Both the position numbers and the translations under genes were made by a program. This document shows positions 23,412-31,321 of a stretch of 64,000 nucleotides of DNA, piece by piece. How positions within the stretch are numbered: the first letter of the stretch is position 1; each line of letters opens with the position of its first letter. A model generated the notes under the pieces. The model was not told where the DNA came from, did no database searches, and was given only the letters and a program-made list of their open reading frames with translations. Source of the stretch: VAXT01 sp963827725 (GTDB lineage: Bacteria > Actinomycetota > Thermoleophilia > Gaiellales > Gaiellaceae); contig CAWHBM010000001.1 in assembly GCA_963827725.1 (NCBI GenBank), positions 1,364,001 through 1,428,000 on the forward strand, in the 5' to 3' direction.

Positions 23412-26400
23412 TTATCTGTGTCCGAAGTGATGGGCCTCCGGGAGTGCCGAGACGAGGTCGGGCGCGCCCGAGAGCGTACGGGCGATCGGCGCCAGTGACT
23501 CGAGCTTTCGCACGACGACGTTCTGGTTCCGCTCGACGCGCTCGAAGGTGCCGTGGGCGAGGATGAGCGGCTCGCCGCGGACGATCGCCCGGTGGCGCTC
23601 GTACACCGGCGGCGGGACGATCAGGTTCATCTGCCCGAACTCGTCCTCGAGCAGCATGAAGACGACGCCGTTCGCCGTCGCGGGCCGCTGCCTGGCCACG
23701 GCCATTCCCGCCACGGCCACCCGAGCCCTGTCCGGTGTCAGACACAGGTCATGGCTGGAAAGGACACCTTCAGGAAGGTGCGGGCGCAGGAGCTCCATCG
23801 GGTGCACGCCGATCGAGAGGCTCGTCTGGCGGTAGTCGGCGAGCATCCGTTCCCAGTCGGAAGGCTCTGGAAGCTCGGGCGTCTCGGTGGTCGGGTCGAG
23901 CGGAAGCGCCAGCTGGCGCTCCTCGCCGCCGGAGCCGGGCACGCTCCGAGAGCGCGGGGCGAGGCCGAGCTCCCAGAGCAGAGCGCGTCGCGACTCGCCG
24001 AGTGAGTCACAGGCGCCGGAGGCGATCAGGCTCTCGAGACCGCCCCGGCCGAGCGATACGCGCTGCGCAAGCGAGACGACGTCGTCGAACGGCCCGCCGC
24101 GATCCCGCTCCTGCGCCAGGGCCTTCGCTTCGTCCTCGCCCACCGACGCGATGTACTCGAAGCCGATCCGCACCGCCCCGTCTTCGATCGAGCAGCGCGC
24201 CTCGCTCACGTTCACCTGCGGCGGGCGCACCTCCACCCCACGCCGCTGCGCATCGCGAACCAGGCTCGCCGGCGGGTAGAAGCCCATCGGCTGCGCGTTG
24301 AGGAGCGCGCAGAGGAACTCGGCCGGATAGTGGTGCCGCAGCCAGGCCGACTGGTAGGCGAGCAGGCCGAACGCTGCCGCGTGCGACTTCGGAAAGCCGA
24401 ACCCCGAGAAGCCGACGAGCTTGTCGTAGACCGCGTCCGCCAGGTTCGGCTCAACGCCTTTCGCCACCGCTCCTTCGACGAAGCGTCCGCGAAAGGCCTC
24501 GATCGCAGCCTCACTCCGCTTGCGGCTCATCGCGCGCCGCAGCCCTTCCGCCTCCCCCACGCTGAAGCCGGCGAGCGCGATCGCCACCTCGAGCACCTGG
24601 TCCTGGAAGACGACGACGCCGAGGGTCTCGCGGAGGGGCTCGGCAAGGAGCGGATGATCGACCGGTGGTACGAACTCCGGATCCTCGCGGCGGCGCTGGC
24701 GGTGCTCGATGTACGGATGGACCGCCTTCCCCTGAATCGGCCCCGGCCGGACGAGCGCGACCTGGACGGTCAGGTCGTCGAGATTCTCGGGGCGCGTGCG
24801 CAGCAGGCTCTGCATCTGCGCGCGGCTCTCGATCTGGAAATCGCCGACCGTGTCGGCGCGCTGGATCTCCTCGTACACCGCCGGGTCGTCGAGCGGGATC
24901 CGCGAGAGGTCGATCGTCTGACCGTGCAGGTTGGCGATCTGAACGACGCAGTCCTCGACCGCCGAGAGCATGCCCAGGCCCAGCAGGTCGATCTTCAGGA
25001 AGCCCGCGTCGGCGCACGAGTCCTTGTCCCACTGGCAGATCTGGCGCCCCTCCATCGCCGCGGGCTGCACCGGGACGAGCTCGATGAGCGGGCGGCTGGA
25101 GATGACCATCCCGCCCGGGTGCTGGGAGATGTGGCGCGGCAGGCCGGCGATCTCGCGCGAGAGCACGGCGAGCGCCCGCCAGCGGGGCGAGCGGCGCTTC
25201 GATTCGACATCCGGGAGCTTGCCGATCTCTTCTGCAACGCGTCTCGGGCTTCCCTCGGTGAGGCGTGCGAGCCGTTCGAGCTCGGCGAACGGAAGGCCGA
25301 GCGCCTTGCCGAGGTCGCGGATCGCTCCACGCGAGCGGTAGGTCGAGAAGCTCGCGACGAGAGCAGCGTGCTCGTGTCCGTAGCGCTCGGTGAGAGCAAC
25401 GATCAGCTTCTCGCGGATGTCGCGCGGGAAGTCGAGGTCGATGTCGGGGACAGATTCGAGCTCGCGGTTGAGAAAGCGCCCCAGCGAGAGGCCTGCGGCG
25501 ACTGGGTCGACATGCGAGAGCCCGGTCAGGTAGCAGACGAGCGAGCCAACCGAGCTGCCCCGCCCGCGCCCCGGGGGCAGCGAGTGCCGTGGCGACTCGC
25601 GGCCACGCACCTCTCGCGCAACCTCCGCTGCGAGCTCGAGCACCTCCCAGTGGAGGAGGAAGAAACCCGCGAGGCCGAGCTCGTCGATCAGCGCAAGCTC
25701 CTCGTCGAGTCGAGCTCGGACGCGGCGCTTGTGCCCGTTGGCACCCCCGTAGCGCGCCTCGAACGCTCGGTTGCAGACGCGGGCGAGAGCGGCGATCGCG
25801 GGCTCGTCGCGATCGGAGAAGTCCGGATAGCGGTACCCGAGCTCCTCGGTGAGGTCGAACTCGAGCCGCGCGGCGAGCTCGCCCGTGCGTGCGACGGCCT
25901 CGGCATCCATCGGGAAGCGCTCCACAACCTGCTCGGGCGCGAGCAACACGGATTCGTGGTTTCCACGCCGCTGCCGCTCGGCGCCCTCGAGCGAGGTGCG
26001 ATGGCGAATCGCGACCATTGCGTCCTGGAGCACCGCGCGTTGGGGACTGTGCGCGTGCGTGTCGCCGGTTACCACGGTCTCGACGCCCAGCGCCTCGGCG
26101 AGGTCGCGCAGCTTCGCGTTGCGGCGCGCGTCGCCTCGCTCGTAGGGCCGCTGAAGCTCCACGAAGAAGCGATCCCTGCCGAACGCGCGGGCAAGTTCGG
26201 CGGCGGCGTTCGGGTCGGAGACGGCGAGCCCCTCGCGGGCACAGCCAGAGAGGCAGACGAGCCCCTCGTTCAGCTCGGCCAGCAGCGCGGGATCGAGCGC
26301 CGGCGGCAGCAACTCGACCGGCTTGGGCCGAGTGCCTGCGTGCGCCGAGGTCAGGAGCCGACACAGATTCGCGTAGCCCCGAGCCGATTCGACGAGCAGC

Positions 26401-26627
26401 GTGACGTGTGCTCCGCCGCGAAGGGTCACCTCGGCGCCGGTGATCGGCCGCACCCCGAACGCCTTCGCCGCGTGCGCGAACTCGAGCGAGCCGTAGACCC
26501 CGTCGTGATCGGTCAGCGCCAGCGCCTCGTACCCGAGCTCGGCGGCCCGCGCAGCGAGCTCCTCAGGGTGTGAAGCCCCGTCCAGGAACGAATAGGCTGA
26601 ATGGCAATGGAGCTCGACGAAAGCCAA
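23412..26627 (-). CDS. dnaE2: Error-prone DNA polymerase III alpha subunit, DnaE2/ImuC
   Basis: 1071-residue C-family polymerase that carries out translesion synthesis with ImuB in damage-induced mutagenesis. It starts directly with the PHP domain ('VELHCHSAYSFLDGAS', 'ALTDHDGVYG'). The palm holds the catalytic Asp cluster 'PDIDLDFPRDIREK', with 'RGRGSSVGSLVCYLTGLS' before it. Helix-hairpin-helix and OB regions follow ('VAVAGMAVARQRPATANG'). The length is typical of DnaE2, shorter than replicative DnaE1. Its 5' end overlaps the divergent cupin gene by 21-27 nt. I see no LexA box at its own start, unlike imuB. Confidence 0.94.
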   Translation of the reverse strand: MAFVELHCHSAYSFLDGASHPEELAARAAELGYEALALTDHDGVYGSLEFAHAAKAFGVRPITGAEVTLRGGAHVTLLVESARGYANLCRLLTSAHAGTRPKPVELLPPALDPALLAELNEGLVCLSGCAREGLAVSDPNAAAELARAFGRDRFFVELQRPYERGDARRNAKLRDLAEALGVETVVTGDTHAHSPQRAVLQDAMVAIRHRTSLEGAERQRRGNHESVLLAPEQVVERFPMDAEAVARTGELAARLEFDLTEELGYRYPDFSDRDEPAIAALARVCNRAFEARYGGANGHKRRVRARLDEELALIDELGLAGFFLLHWEVLELAAEVAREVRGRESPRHSLPPGRGRGSSVGSLVCYLTGLSHVDPVAAGLSLGRFLNRELESVPDIDLDFPRDIREKLIVALTERYGHEHAALVASFSTYRSRGAIRDLGKALGLPFAELERLARLTEGSPRRVAEEIGKLPDVESKRRSPRWRALAVLSREIAGLPRHISQHPGGMVISSRPLIELVPVQPAAMEGRQICQWDKDSCADAGFLKIDLLGLGMLSAVEDCVVQIANLHGQTIDLSRIPLDDPAVYEEIQRADTVGDFQIESRAQMQSLLRTRPENLDDLTVQVALVRPGPIQGKAVHPYIEHRQRRREDPEFVPPVDHPLLAEPLRETLGVVVFQDQVLEVAIALAGFSVGEAEGLRRAMSRKRSEAAIEAFRGRFVEGAVAKGVEPNLADAVYDKLVGFSGFGFPKSHAAAFGLLAYQSAWLRHHYPAEFLCALLNAQPMGFYPPASLVRDAQRRGVEVRPPQVNVSEARCSIEDGAVRIGFEYIASVGEDEAKALAQERDRGGPFDDVVSLAQRVSLGRGGLESLIASGACDSLGESRRALLWELGLAPRSRSVPGSGGEERQLALPLDPTTETPELPEPSDWERMLADYRQTSLSIGVHPMELLRPHLPEGVLSSHDLCLTPDRARVAVAGMAVARQRPATANGVVFMLLEDEFGQMNLIVPPPVYERHRAIVRGEPLILAHGTFERVERNQNVVVRKLESLAPIARTLSGAPDLVSALPEAHHFGHR

Positions 26628-27386
26628 GCGATCCTCCTAGGCCCCGGCGAGGGCGAGGTCGTGGCCGACCAGCCGGAGAAAACCTTGCGGCTGCTCGTCG
26701 ACCACGATGTGCTGGCGCTGACGAGCTTCGAGTACGCCGCCGGCGAGCGCGGCCCCGAGCTGCACATCCACAAGCGGCACACGGACGCCTTCTACGTTCT
26801 CAGCGGCGTGGTCTCGTTCGAGCTCGGGCCGGACGGAGCACACAAAGTACGAGGCGAGCCGGGAACGTTCGTCGCGGCGCCGGCCGGGGTCGCGCATACA
26901 TTCGCCAACGAGACCTCCGAAGCGGTGACCTTCCTCAACATCCATGCGCCCAACATGGGGTTCGCGGACATGCTGCGGGCGCGCCGTGACGGTCGCGATG
27001 AGGACGCGGAGCGCTTCGACCAGCACCCTCCTCCCGCCGATGGTGGTCGACCGGTGTCGGACGCAATTGTCTCTCTCCCCGGCGAGGGTGAGCGCGTCGG
27101 CAGCATGCTCGTGAAGATCTCTCGTGAGGAGGCCGACGGGGTCGAGATCGAATGCGGCCCCGAGTACGGCCCCGGCCCACACACGCACGAAACCCAGATC
27201 GACTCGTTCTACATCCTCGAGGGCGAGCTCGACTTCACCCTCGGCGACGAGGTCGTCCGCGCAGGGCCCGGCACCTTCGCCTCTGCTCCGCCTGGAGTCG
27301 TCCACGGATTCAAGAGCGCCGGCCACGCTCGGTTCTTCAACCTCCACACCCCGGCTGGTGGTTTCATAGATTCTTTCCGGAGCTAG
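26601..27386 (+). CDS. Two-domain cupin protein
   Basis: 261 residues with two cupin barrels. The first has 'ELHIHKRHTDAFYVLSGVV' with 'AAPAGVAHTFAN'; the second has 'GPHTHETQIDSFYILEGELDF' with 'SAPPGVVHGF'. Each holds the His/Glu metal-binding residues, so both sites could be active. The substrate is unknown; bicupins include quercetinase- and gentisate-dioxygenase-like enzymes and sugar-binding proteins. Either ATG 26601 or ATG 26607 fits, and both lie inside the 5' end of dnaE2. The following gene begins directly after its stop codon. Confidence 0.87.
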   Translation: MAMELDESQAILLGPGEGEVVADQPEKTLRLLVDHDVLALTSFEYAAGERGPELHIHKRHTDAFYVLSGVVSFELGPDGAHKVRGEPGTFVAAPAGVAHTFANETSEAVTFLNIHAPNMGFADMLRARRDGRDEDAERFDQHPPPADGGRPVSDAIVSLPGEGERVGSMLVKISREEADGVEIECGPEYGPGPHTHETQIDSFYILEGELDFTLGDEVVRAGPGTFASAPPGVVHGFKSAGHARFFNLHTPAGGFIDSFRS

Positions 27387-27707
27387 ATGAACCCGAGAGC
27401 CCGCTACGACGAGATCGCCGACGACCTCGCTGCGCGAGACCCCAGCATCGAGCTCAGCCAGATGATGGGCATGCCCTGCATCAAGGCCGGCGGGAAGATG
27501 GTCATCGGCTATTCCTCGGTCGGCGAGATGGTCTTCAAGCTGCCCGACGAGACCGAGCACGAGAAGGCGATGGGCCTCGACGGCGCCAAGCTCTTCGATC
27601 CTTCCGGCAGGGGAAAGCCCTTCAAGGAGTGGGTGCAGGTGCCCGCGGCTCACGAGAGCGAGTGGCCCGGGCTGGCCCAAACAGCCATCAAACTCCGCGC
27701 TGGCTGA
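27387..27707 (+). CDS. TfoX/Sxy N-terminal-domain-like protein
   Basis: 106 residues. The pattern 'MMGMPCIKAGGKMVIGY', 'MVFKLPDE' and 'GLDGAKLFDPSGRGKPFKEWVQVP' matches the single-domain TfoX-N-like proteins common in actinobacteria. In gammaproteobacteria TfoX controls competence, but these short relatives have no defined role. The ATG abuts the cupin stop, so the two form one transcript. The last 20 nt overlap the convergent DUF6504-like gene. Confidence 0.8.
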   Translation: MNPRARYDEIADDLAARDPSIELSQMMGMPCIKAGGKMVIGYSSVGEMVFKLPDETEHEKAMGLDGAKLFDPSGRGKPFKEWVQVPAAHESEWPGLAQTAIKLRAG

Positions 27708-28026
27708 ACCAGCCGCCGGCTTCCTCGTCCCGGAAGACGACTGAGTTCTCACCGCCCTCGAGGACGACGTCGAAATAGCGCCGCTGCACCGGCTCATCGG
27801 TCCACCAGCGATCGACGACGCGCCACTCCTCACGGATGAGCGCCACCGGTCGGCGATTGACCTCCCACGGCGTCCCATCGAAGTTCGACTCGACGAGAAC
27901 GGGCCGCGGAGCGTTTAGTCGTCCCGCGCGACGAGCAGTGCCCGCTCGAGCACGGGTGAACCCATGGTTCCCCCGTGAGCCCCCTCCTTCAACGCCTGCT
28001 TGGGGCTTCACTTCAACCGAGATCAA
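27688..28026 (-). CDS. DUF6504-like protein of the imuB operon
   Basis: 112 residues, TTG start overlapping the imuB stop (TTGA). The conserved part is the C-terminal two-thirds: 'PRPVLVESNFDGTPWEVN', 'IREEWRVVDRWWTDEP', 'RRYFDVVLEGG'. Proteins of this kind sit between imuB and dnaE2 in actinobacteria, so it is likely an accessory of the mutasome. No function is established. The first 40 residues are poorly conserved-looking, so the true start could be a later GTG or TTG. Confidence 0.8.
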   Translation of the reverse strand: MISVEVKPQAGVEGGGSRGNHGFTRARAGTARRAGRLNAPRPVLVESNFDGTPWEVNRRPVALIREEWRVVDRWWTDEPVQRRYFDVVLEGGENSVVFRDEEAGGWFSQRGV

Positions 28027-29207
28027 TCATCTCGAGCTACCAACAATGCCCGCTGTTCCGGAATGCGCGACCAGGGAGCCACTTCGACGACCGTGCAAAC
28101 ACCTCCCTCCCCTGTGCTCGCCTTCACCTGACGGAGGCCTTCCCGGAGCATCCCGCGCAGCTCGTCGCCCTCGGGGCGCACGAGTGCCAGCTGCTGGCCC
28201 GTCGACTCCGTCAGCTCTAGCGCCTCGAGCTTCAACTTCAAGACCGGCGCCGGCAGCTCGGCCAGCTTCGGCCCGAGCGCGGTCCGTAGACGTCCCGCCT
28301 CGGCGAAGGGCTCGCGCAGGGTCAGCGTCCGCCGCCAGCTACCGCCGCCGACGAGCGTCGCCGAGATCGCGATCTTCCGCAGGAAGCGCTCACCGCGCTC
28401 CGAGCGTCCGAGGAGCCGCTCGACGAGAACCGCGAGCGCGCGCCGCAACGTGAGCTCGTTGCCGATCGCCTCGGGGAACTCGAGCATCTCGACGAGCTCG
28501 GCGGGGGCCCGTCTGCCCTGCACCCGCCCGCGCTGCATCCCTCTCGCCAGGCTCCAGGCGCGCCGCCCGTCCGGCCCCAGTCGTTCGGCTACGGCGCCGC
28601 CCGGTAGCCCAGCAAGCTCACCAACGTTGCGCACGCCGAGCTCCTCGAGCTCGCGTCGCCGCTCCTCAGCAAGGGGAAGCAGCGAGACGGGCAGAGGCGC
28701 GAGGAAGTCGCGCGCGCGCTCGTCGGCAACGATCAAGACCTGCCCGGGGCGCGCGACGTTCGCCGCTGCGAGAGCGGCAAACCGGCGCCCGGCAGCACCA
28801 GCGCGTGGATCCCAGGCAGAACCGACGGCGGCGAGGGCGCGCTCCAGCGCAGCCGCAACACCGCCGTAAAGTCGTTCAACACCACGTGTCTCGAAGTAGA
28901 CGCAGCCGAGATCGCCCGATTCGACCTCGAAGCCGGAGTCCTCGAGCCCCCGCAGGATTTCCTCCCAGGCCTGCTCCGCAGCGGACGGATCCTGCTCGAC
29001 GAGGACGAGCTCGGGGCAGGTGGCAAGCGCCTCTCCCATGCGCATGCCCGGCTTGACCCCCTTCGCCTCGGCGGCGGCGGTCACGGGGCCGACCAGCGGC
29101 TCCTCGCGCTCAGCCGGCGCGAGCGCCGCGGGGCGCAAGGCAAGACTGGGCCGAGCACGAAGCGCTGCCCGGAGCTCGAAGCCTGGAATCAGAACGCATG
29201 CGACCAT
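28023..29207 (-). CDS. imuB: ImuB, catalytically inactive Y-family polymerase of the SOS mutasome
   Basis: 394 residues of Y-family (DinB/UmuC) layout that bridges DnaE2 and the sliding clamp. The N-terminal strand 'VACVLIPGFELRAAL' lacks the metal-binding Asp of active polymerases, and the usual SIDE motif is replaced ('GDLGCVYFETRG'). This loss is the known state of ImuB. A helix-hairpin-helix region follows ('ELGVRNVGELAGLPGGAV'), then the little-finger-like domain. The ATG at 29207 is preceded immediately by a LexA box with a TAGAAC -10 box 9 nt away, so the transcript is probably leaderless and repressed by LexA. Confidence 0.92.
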   Translation of the reverse strand: MVACVLIPGFELRAALRARPSLALRPAALAPAEREEPLVGPVTAAAEAKGVKPGMRMGEALATCPELVLVEQDPSAAEQAWEEILRGLEDSGFEVESGDLGCVYFETRGVERLYGGVAAALERALAAVGSAWDPRAGAAGRRFAALAAANVARPGQVLIVADERARDFLAPLPVSLLPLAEERRRELEELGVRNVGELAGLPGGAVAERLGPDGRRAWSLARGMQRGRVQGRRAPAELVEMLEFPEAIGNELTLRRALAVLVERLLGRSERGERFLRKIAISATLVGGGSWRRTLTLREPFAEAGRLRTALGPKLAELPAPVLKLKLEALELTESTGQQLALVRPEGDELRGMLREGLRQVKASTGEGGVCTVVEVAPWSRIPEQRALLVARDD

Positions 29208-29237
29208 CGAACGTATGTTCTACACGAACACATGTTC
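29208..29237. promoter_or_regulatory. Two tandem LexA (SOS) boxes in front of imuB
   Basis: CGAACGTATGTTC (29208-29220) and CGAACACATGTTC (29225-29237) match the actinobacterial/Bacillus-type SOS box CGAAC-N4-GTTC. Their centres are 17 bp apart. The first touches the imuB start codon and both bracket the predicted imuB -10. The divergent GNAT start is 31 nt away, so it may also be controlled. Confidence 0.88.
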
Positions 29238-29268
29238 CCCTGTCAAGTCTTTTTCTATGCTGCCCAGG

Positions 29269-29730
29269 ATGACTGTCATTCGCAACGTGACCGAAGCCGA
29301 CCTCCCGATCTTCTTCGAGCATCAGCGAGATCCGGAAGCCGCCCGCATGGCCGTCTTCCCGTCCCGGGACCAGGAAGCGTTCACGGCTCACTGGCAGAAG
29401 ATCCTCGCCAACGAAGGCATCATCAAGAAGACGATCCTCTTCGAGGGCGAGGTCGCCGGGAACATCGGGATCTTCGACCAGGACGGGAAGTGGCTGGTCG
29501 GCTACTGGATCGGCAAGGAGTTCTGGGGCAAGGGGATCGCCACGAAGGGCCTCTCCGAGGTGCTCGAGGAGGTGACGATCCGTCCGCTCCACGCCTATGT
29601 GGTGACGAGCAACGTCGGCTCGGTGAGGGTGCTCGAGAAATGCGGGTTCACGCTCGTGGGCAGCGAGACCAAGTTCGACGAGGCGTTTGGCGAAGAGATC
29701 GAGGAAGCGCTCTACGTCCTGAACGCCTAG
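29269..29730 (+). CDS. GNAT-family N-acetyltransferase (RimJ/RimL-like)
   Basis: 153 residues. The N-terminus 'TVIRNVTEADLPIFFEHQRDPEA' and the acetyl-CoA loop 'GKEFWGKGIATKGLSEV' identify the GNAT fold of the RimJ/RimL subgroup; 'NVGSVRVLEKCGFTLVG' is motif B. The acceptor is unknown. ATG 29269 was chosen because a TATGCT -10 lies 7 nt before it and contains the earlier ATG at 29257. Its stop overlaps the comB stop at CTAG. The nearby LexA boxes raise the possibility of damage induction. Confidence 0.88.
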   Translation: MTVIRNVTEADLPIFFEHQRDPEAARMAVFPSRDQEAFTAHWQKILANEGIIKKTILFEGEVAGNIGIFDQDGKWLVGYWIGKEFWGKGIATKGLSEVLEEVTIRPLHAYVVTSNVGSVRVLEKCGFTLVGSETKFDEAFGEEIEEALYVLNA

Positions 29731-30413
29731 GCCGAGGTGATCTCGGCCGCTCCGTCGACCATGCGGCTGAGCCGCGGAACCACGTCGAGCGCGCTCACCC
29801 TGGCGCAGTAGGCGATGTCCTCCTCGAGGCCAGGCGGACCGTAGGTTCTCGCCAGGAGGCCATCGTGCGCGTCCGGCCACGCGCGGGCGATGGCGTCGGC
29901 GGCCTTCGAGGAGTCGGTCGCCTCGCCGCCCAGGAGCTGGACGATCCTGCCGGCGCAGTACGCATCGTCGAGCGCGAACTGGCCCTGGAAGCCGGCGCAC
30001 ACGATCTCGACGTCCTTCCCACGCTCGCGGGCTGCTTCGGCAACGGCGTCGAGGTTCAGAAGGCTCCCCAGGAGCACTTCTTCGCAGAGCGCAGCCGCGT
30101 GCAGGATCGCGCGAGTTCCGTTCGTCGTCGAGAAGATGACCGTCGAGGCGCGCGGATCGCCGACGAACTCCCGCGGAGAGGCCCCGACGTCGAAGCCTTC
30201 GATCTGCACCGCGTTCCGCTCGCCGCCGAGCAAGCCCTCCCCCAGCCGCTCCCGTAACGCAAGCGCTTCGTCGACCTCGGCGCTGCAGTAGACGCGCTCG
30301 TAGCCCGAGGCCAACGCCTGCGCGATCGTCGAAGTCGCCCGGAGCACGTCCACGACAATGCCGACCGGAGAGCTCGCCGCTTCCGCAGGCGTAAACGCGA
30401 CGTGGACGCGCAT
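29727..30413 (-). CDS. ComB-family 2-phosphosulfolactate phosphatase-like protein
   Basis: 228 residues of the ComB family, named for the coenzyme M pathway of methanogens (2-phosphosulfolactate to sulfolactate). Family motifs are 'VVDVLRATSTIAQALASG', 'VIFSTTNGTRA', 'GSLLNLDAVAEA', 'FALDDAYCAG'. No other coenzyme M gene (comA, comC) is present, so the substrate in this bacterium is open. ATG 30413 lies 9 nt from the TAGCGT -10 box of the bidirectional element. Confidence 0.88.
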   Translation of the reverse strand: MRVHVAFTPAEAASSPVGIVVDVLRATSTIAQALASGYERVYCSAEVDEALALRERLGEGLLGGERNAVQIEGFDVGASPREFVGDPRASTVIFSTTNGTRAILHAAALCEEVLLGSLLNLDAVAEAARERGKDVEIVCAGFQGQFALDDAYCAGRIVQLLGGEATDSSKAADAIARAWPDAHDGLLARTYGPPGLEEDIAYCARVSALDVVPRLSRMVDGAAEITSA

Positions 30414-30421
30414 CTCGCCAC

Positions 30422-30428
30422 TACGCTA
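30422..30428. promoter_or_regulatory. Symmetric -10 element (TACGCTA) between comB and the rhomboid gene
   Basis: Plus reading TACGCT ends 6 nt before the rhomboid GTG. Minus reading TAGCGT ends 9 nt before the comB ATG. The gap between start codons is 20 nt, which leaves no room for a conventional leader. Confidence 0.55.
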
Positions 30429-30433
30429 CCGCC

Positions 30434-31294
30434 GTGGCGACCGAGCTGATGACTTGCTACCGGCACCCGAAGCGGGAAACGGGCGTTTCCTGCTCGGAGT
30501 GCGGCCGCGGCATTTGCCCGGATTGCATGGTCTTCGCCCCGGTCGGAATTCGGTGTCTGGAGCACGCGGGTGGACCGCAGGGAGCAGCGCGCGTGACCAC
30601 CGGCGTCAAGCGCGCGGCTTTCGAAGGCACCGGCGCGATCGTCACGAAGGCGCTCATCGCGGCCAACGTCCTCGTCTTCCTCGTCAACCTGGCCCAGGGA
30701 TCGACCCTGAACCAGATTTCCGGCTCCTTCTTCGAGAAGGGGGCGCTCTTCATCCAGGGCGGGCTCGATCAGGGCGAATGGTGGCGCCTGATCACCACCG
30801 CCTTCCTGCACGGCAGCCTGATCCACCTCGGGATGAACATGCTCATCCTCTGGATCGTCGGCGCTCCGGTGGAGCAGGCGATCGGGCGCGGGCGGTTCCT
30901 GGCTCTCTACGTCATCTCGGGGCTCGCGGGCTCGGCCGGAGCACTCCTCCTGAGCCCGGACGCGATCACCGTGGGCGCCTCGGGCGCGATCTACGGGGTC
31001 CTCGGCGCAGCCCTCGTCCTCGAGCGGCAGGGCAGCTACGTCCTCGGAGGGCAGGCCTTCGGGCTCATCGCGATCAACCTCATCATCACGTTCGCCCTCT
31101 CGAGTTACATCTCCGTCGGCGGCCACGTCGGCGGCCTGATCGGAGGTGCGCTCAGCATGCTCGCCCTCTCGCGGTTCGGCCGGACGCACGCGATCTACGG
31201 CCGCCCCGGTCTCGCCGGCGTCCTCGGGCTCGTCGCAGTCGGGGTCGGGAGCGTGGCCGTCGCGTACTTCCGCGTCCAGGGTTACACGGCCTAG
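30434..31294 (+). CDS. Rhomboid intramembrane serine protease with N-terminal zinc finger
   Basis: 286 residues. The first 45 form a B-box-like zinc-binding region ('CYRHPKRETGVSC', 'CGRGICPDCM', 'CLEH'). A hydrophilic linker leads to about six to seven membrane segments. The catalytic Ser is in 'TVGASGAIYGVLG' and the His in 'GGHVGGLIGG'; the 'HGSLIHLGMNML' segment holds the His-Asn of the family. GTG start. The zinc-finger/rhomboid combination is common in actinobacteria. The substrates are unknown. Confidence 0.93.
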   Translation: MATELMTCYRHPKRETGVSCSECGRGICPDCMVFAPVGIRCLEHAGGPQGAARVTTGVKRAAFEGTGAIVTKALIAANVLVFLVNLAQGSTLNQISGSFFEKGALFIQGGLDQGEWWRLITTAFLHGSLIHLGMNMLILWIVGAPVEQAIGRGRFLALYVISGLAGSAGALLLSPDAITVGASGAIYGVLGAALVLERQGSYVLGGQAFGLIAINLIITFALSSYISVGGHVGGLIGGALSMLALSRFGRTHAIYGRPGLAGVLGLVAVGVGSVAVAYFRVQGYTA

Positions 31295-31321
31295 CCCTAC
31301 CTCCGGCGCCCTTCGCGCTTC

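Noticed and set aside
24330..26573. Long open frame (747 codons) antisense to dnaE2, and similar long antisense frames over proS, tsf and recN
   Set aside because: They mirror strong genes on the opposite strand in GC-rich DNA. Their translations are low-complexity Arg/Leu/Glu-rich without family motifs.
29257..29259. ATG 29257 as the GNAT start
   Set aside because: It lies within the TATGCT -10 box; ATG 29269 has proper -10 spacing and the standard N-terminus.
29727..30413. comB as evidence for coenzyme M synthesis
   Set aside because: No other gene of that pathway is present in the window, and bacterial ComB homologues occur widely without it.
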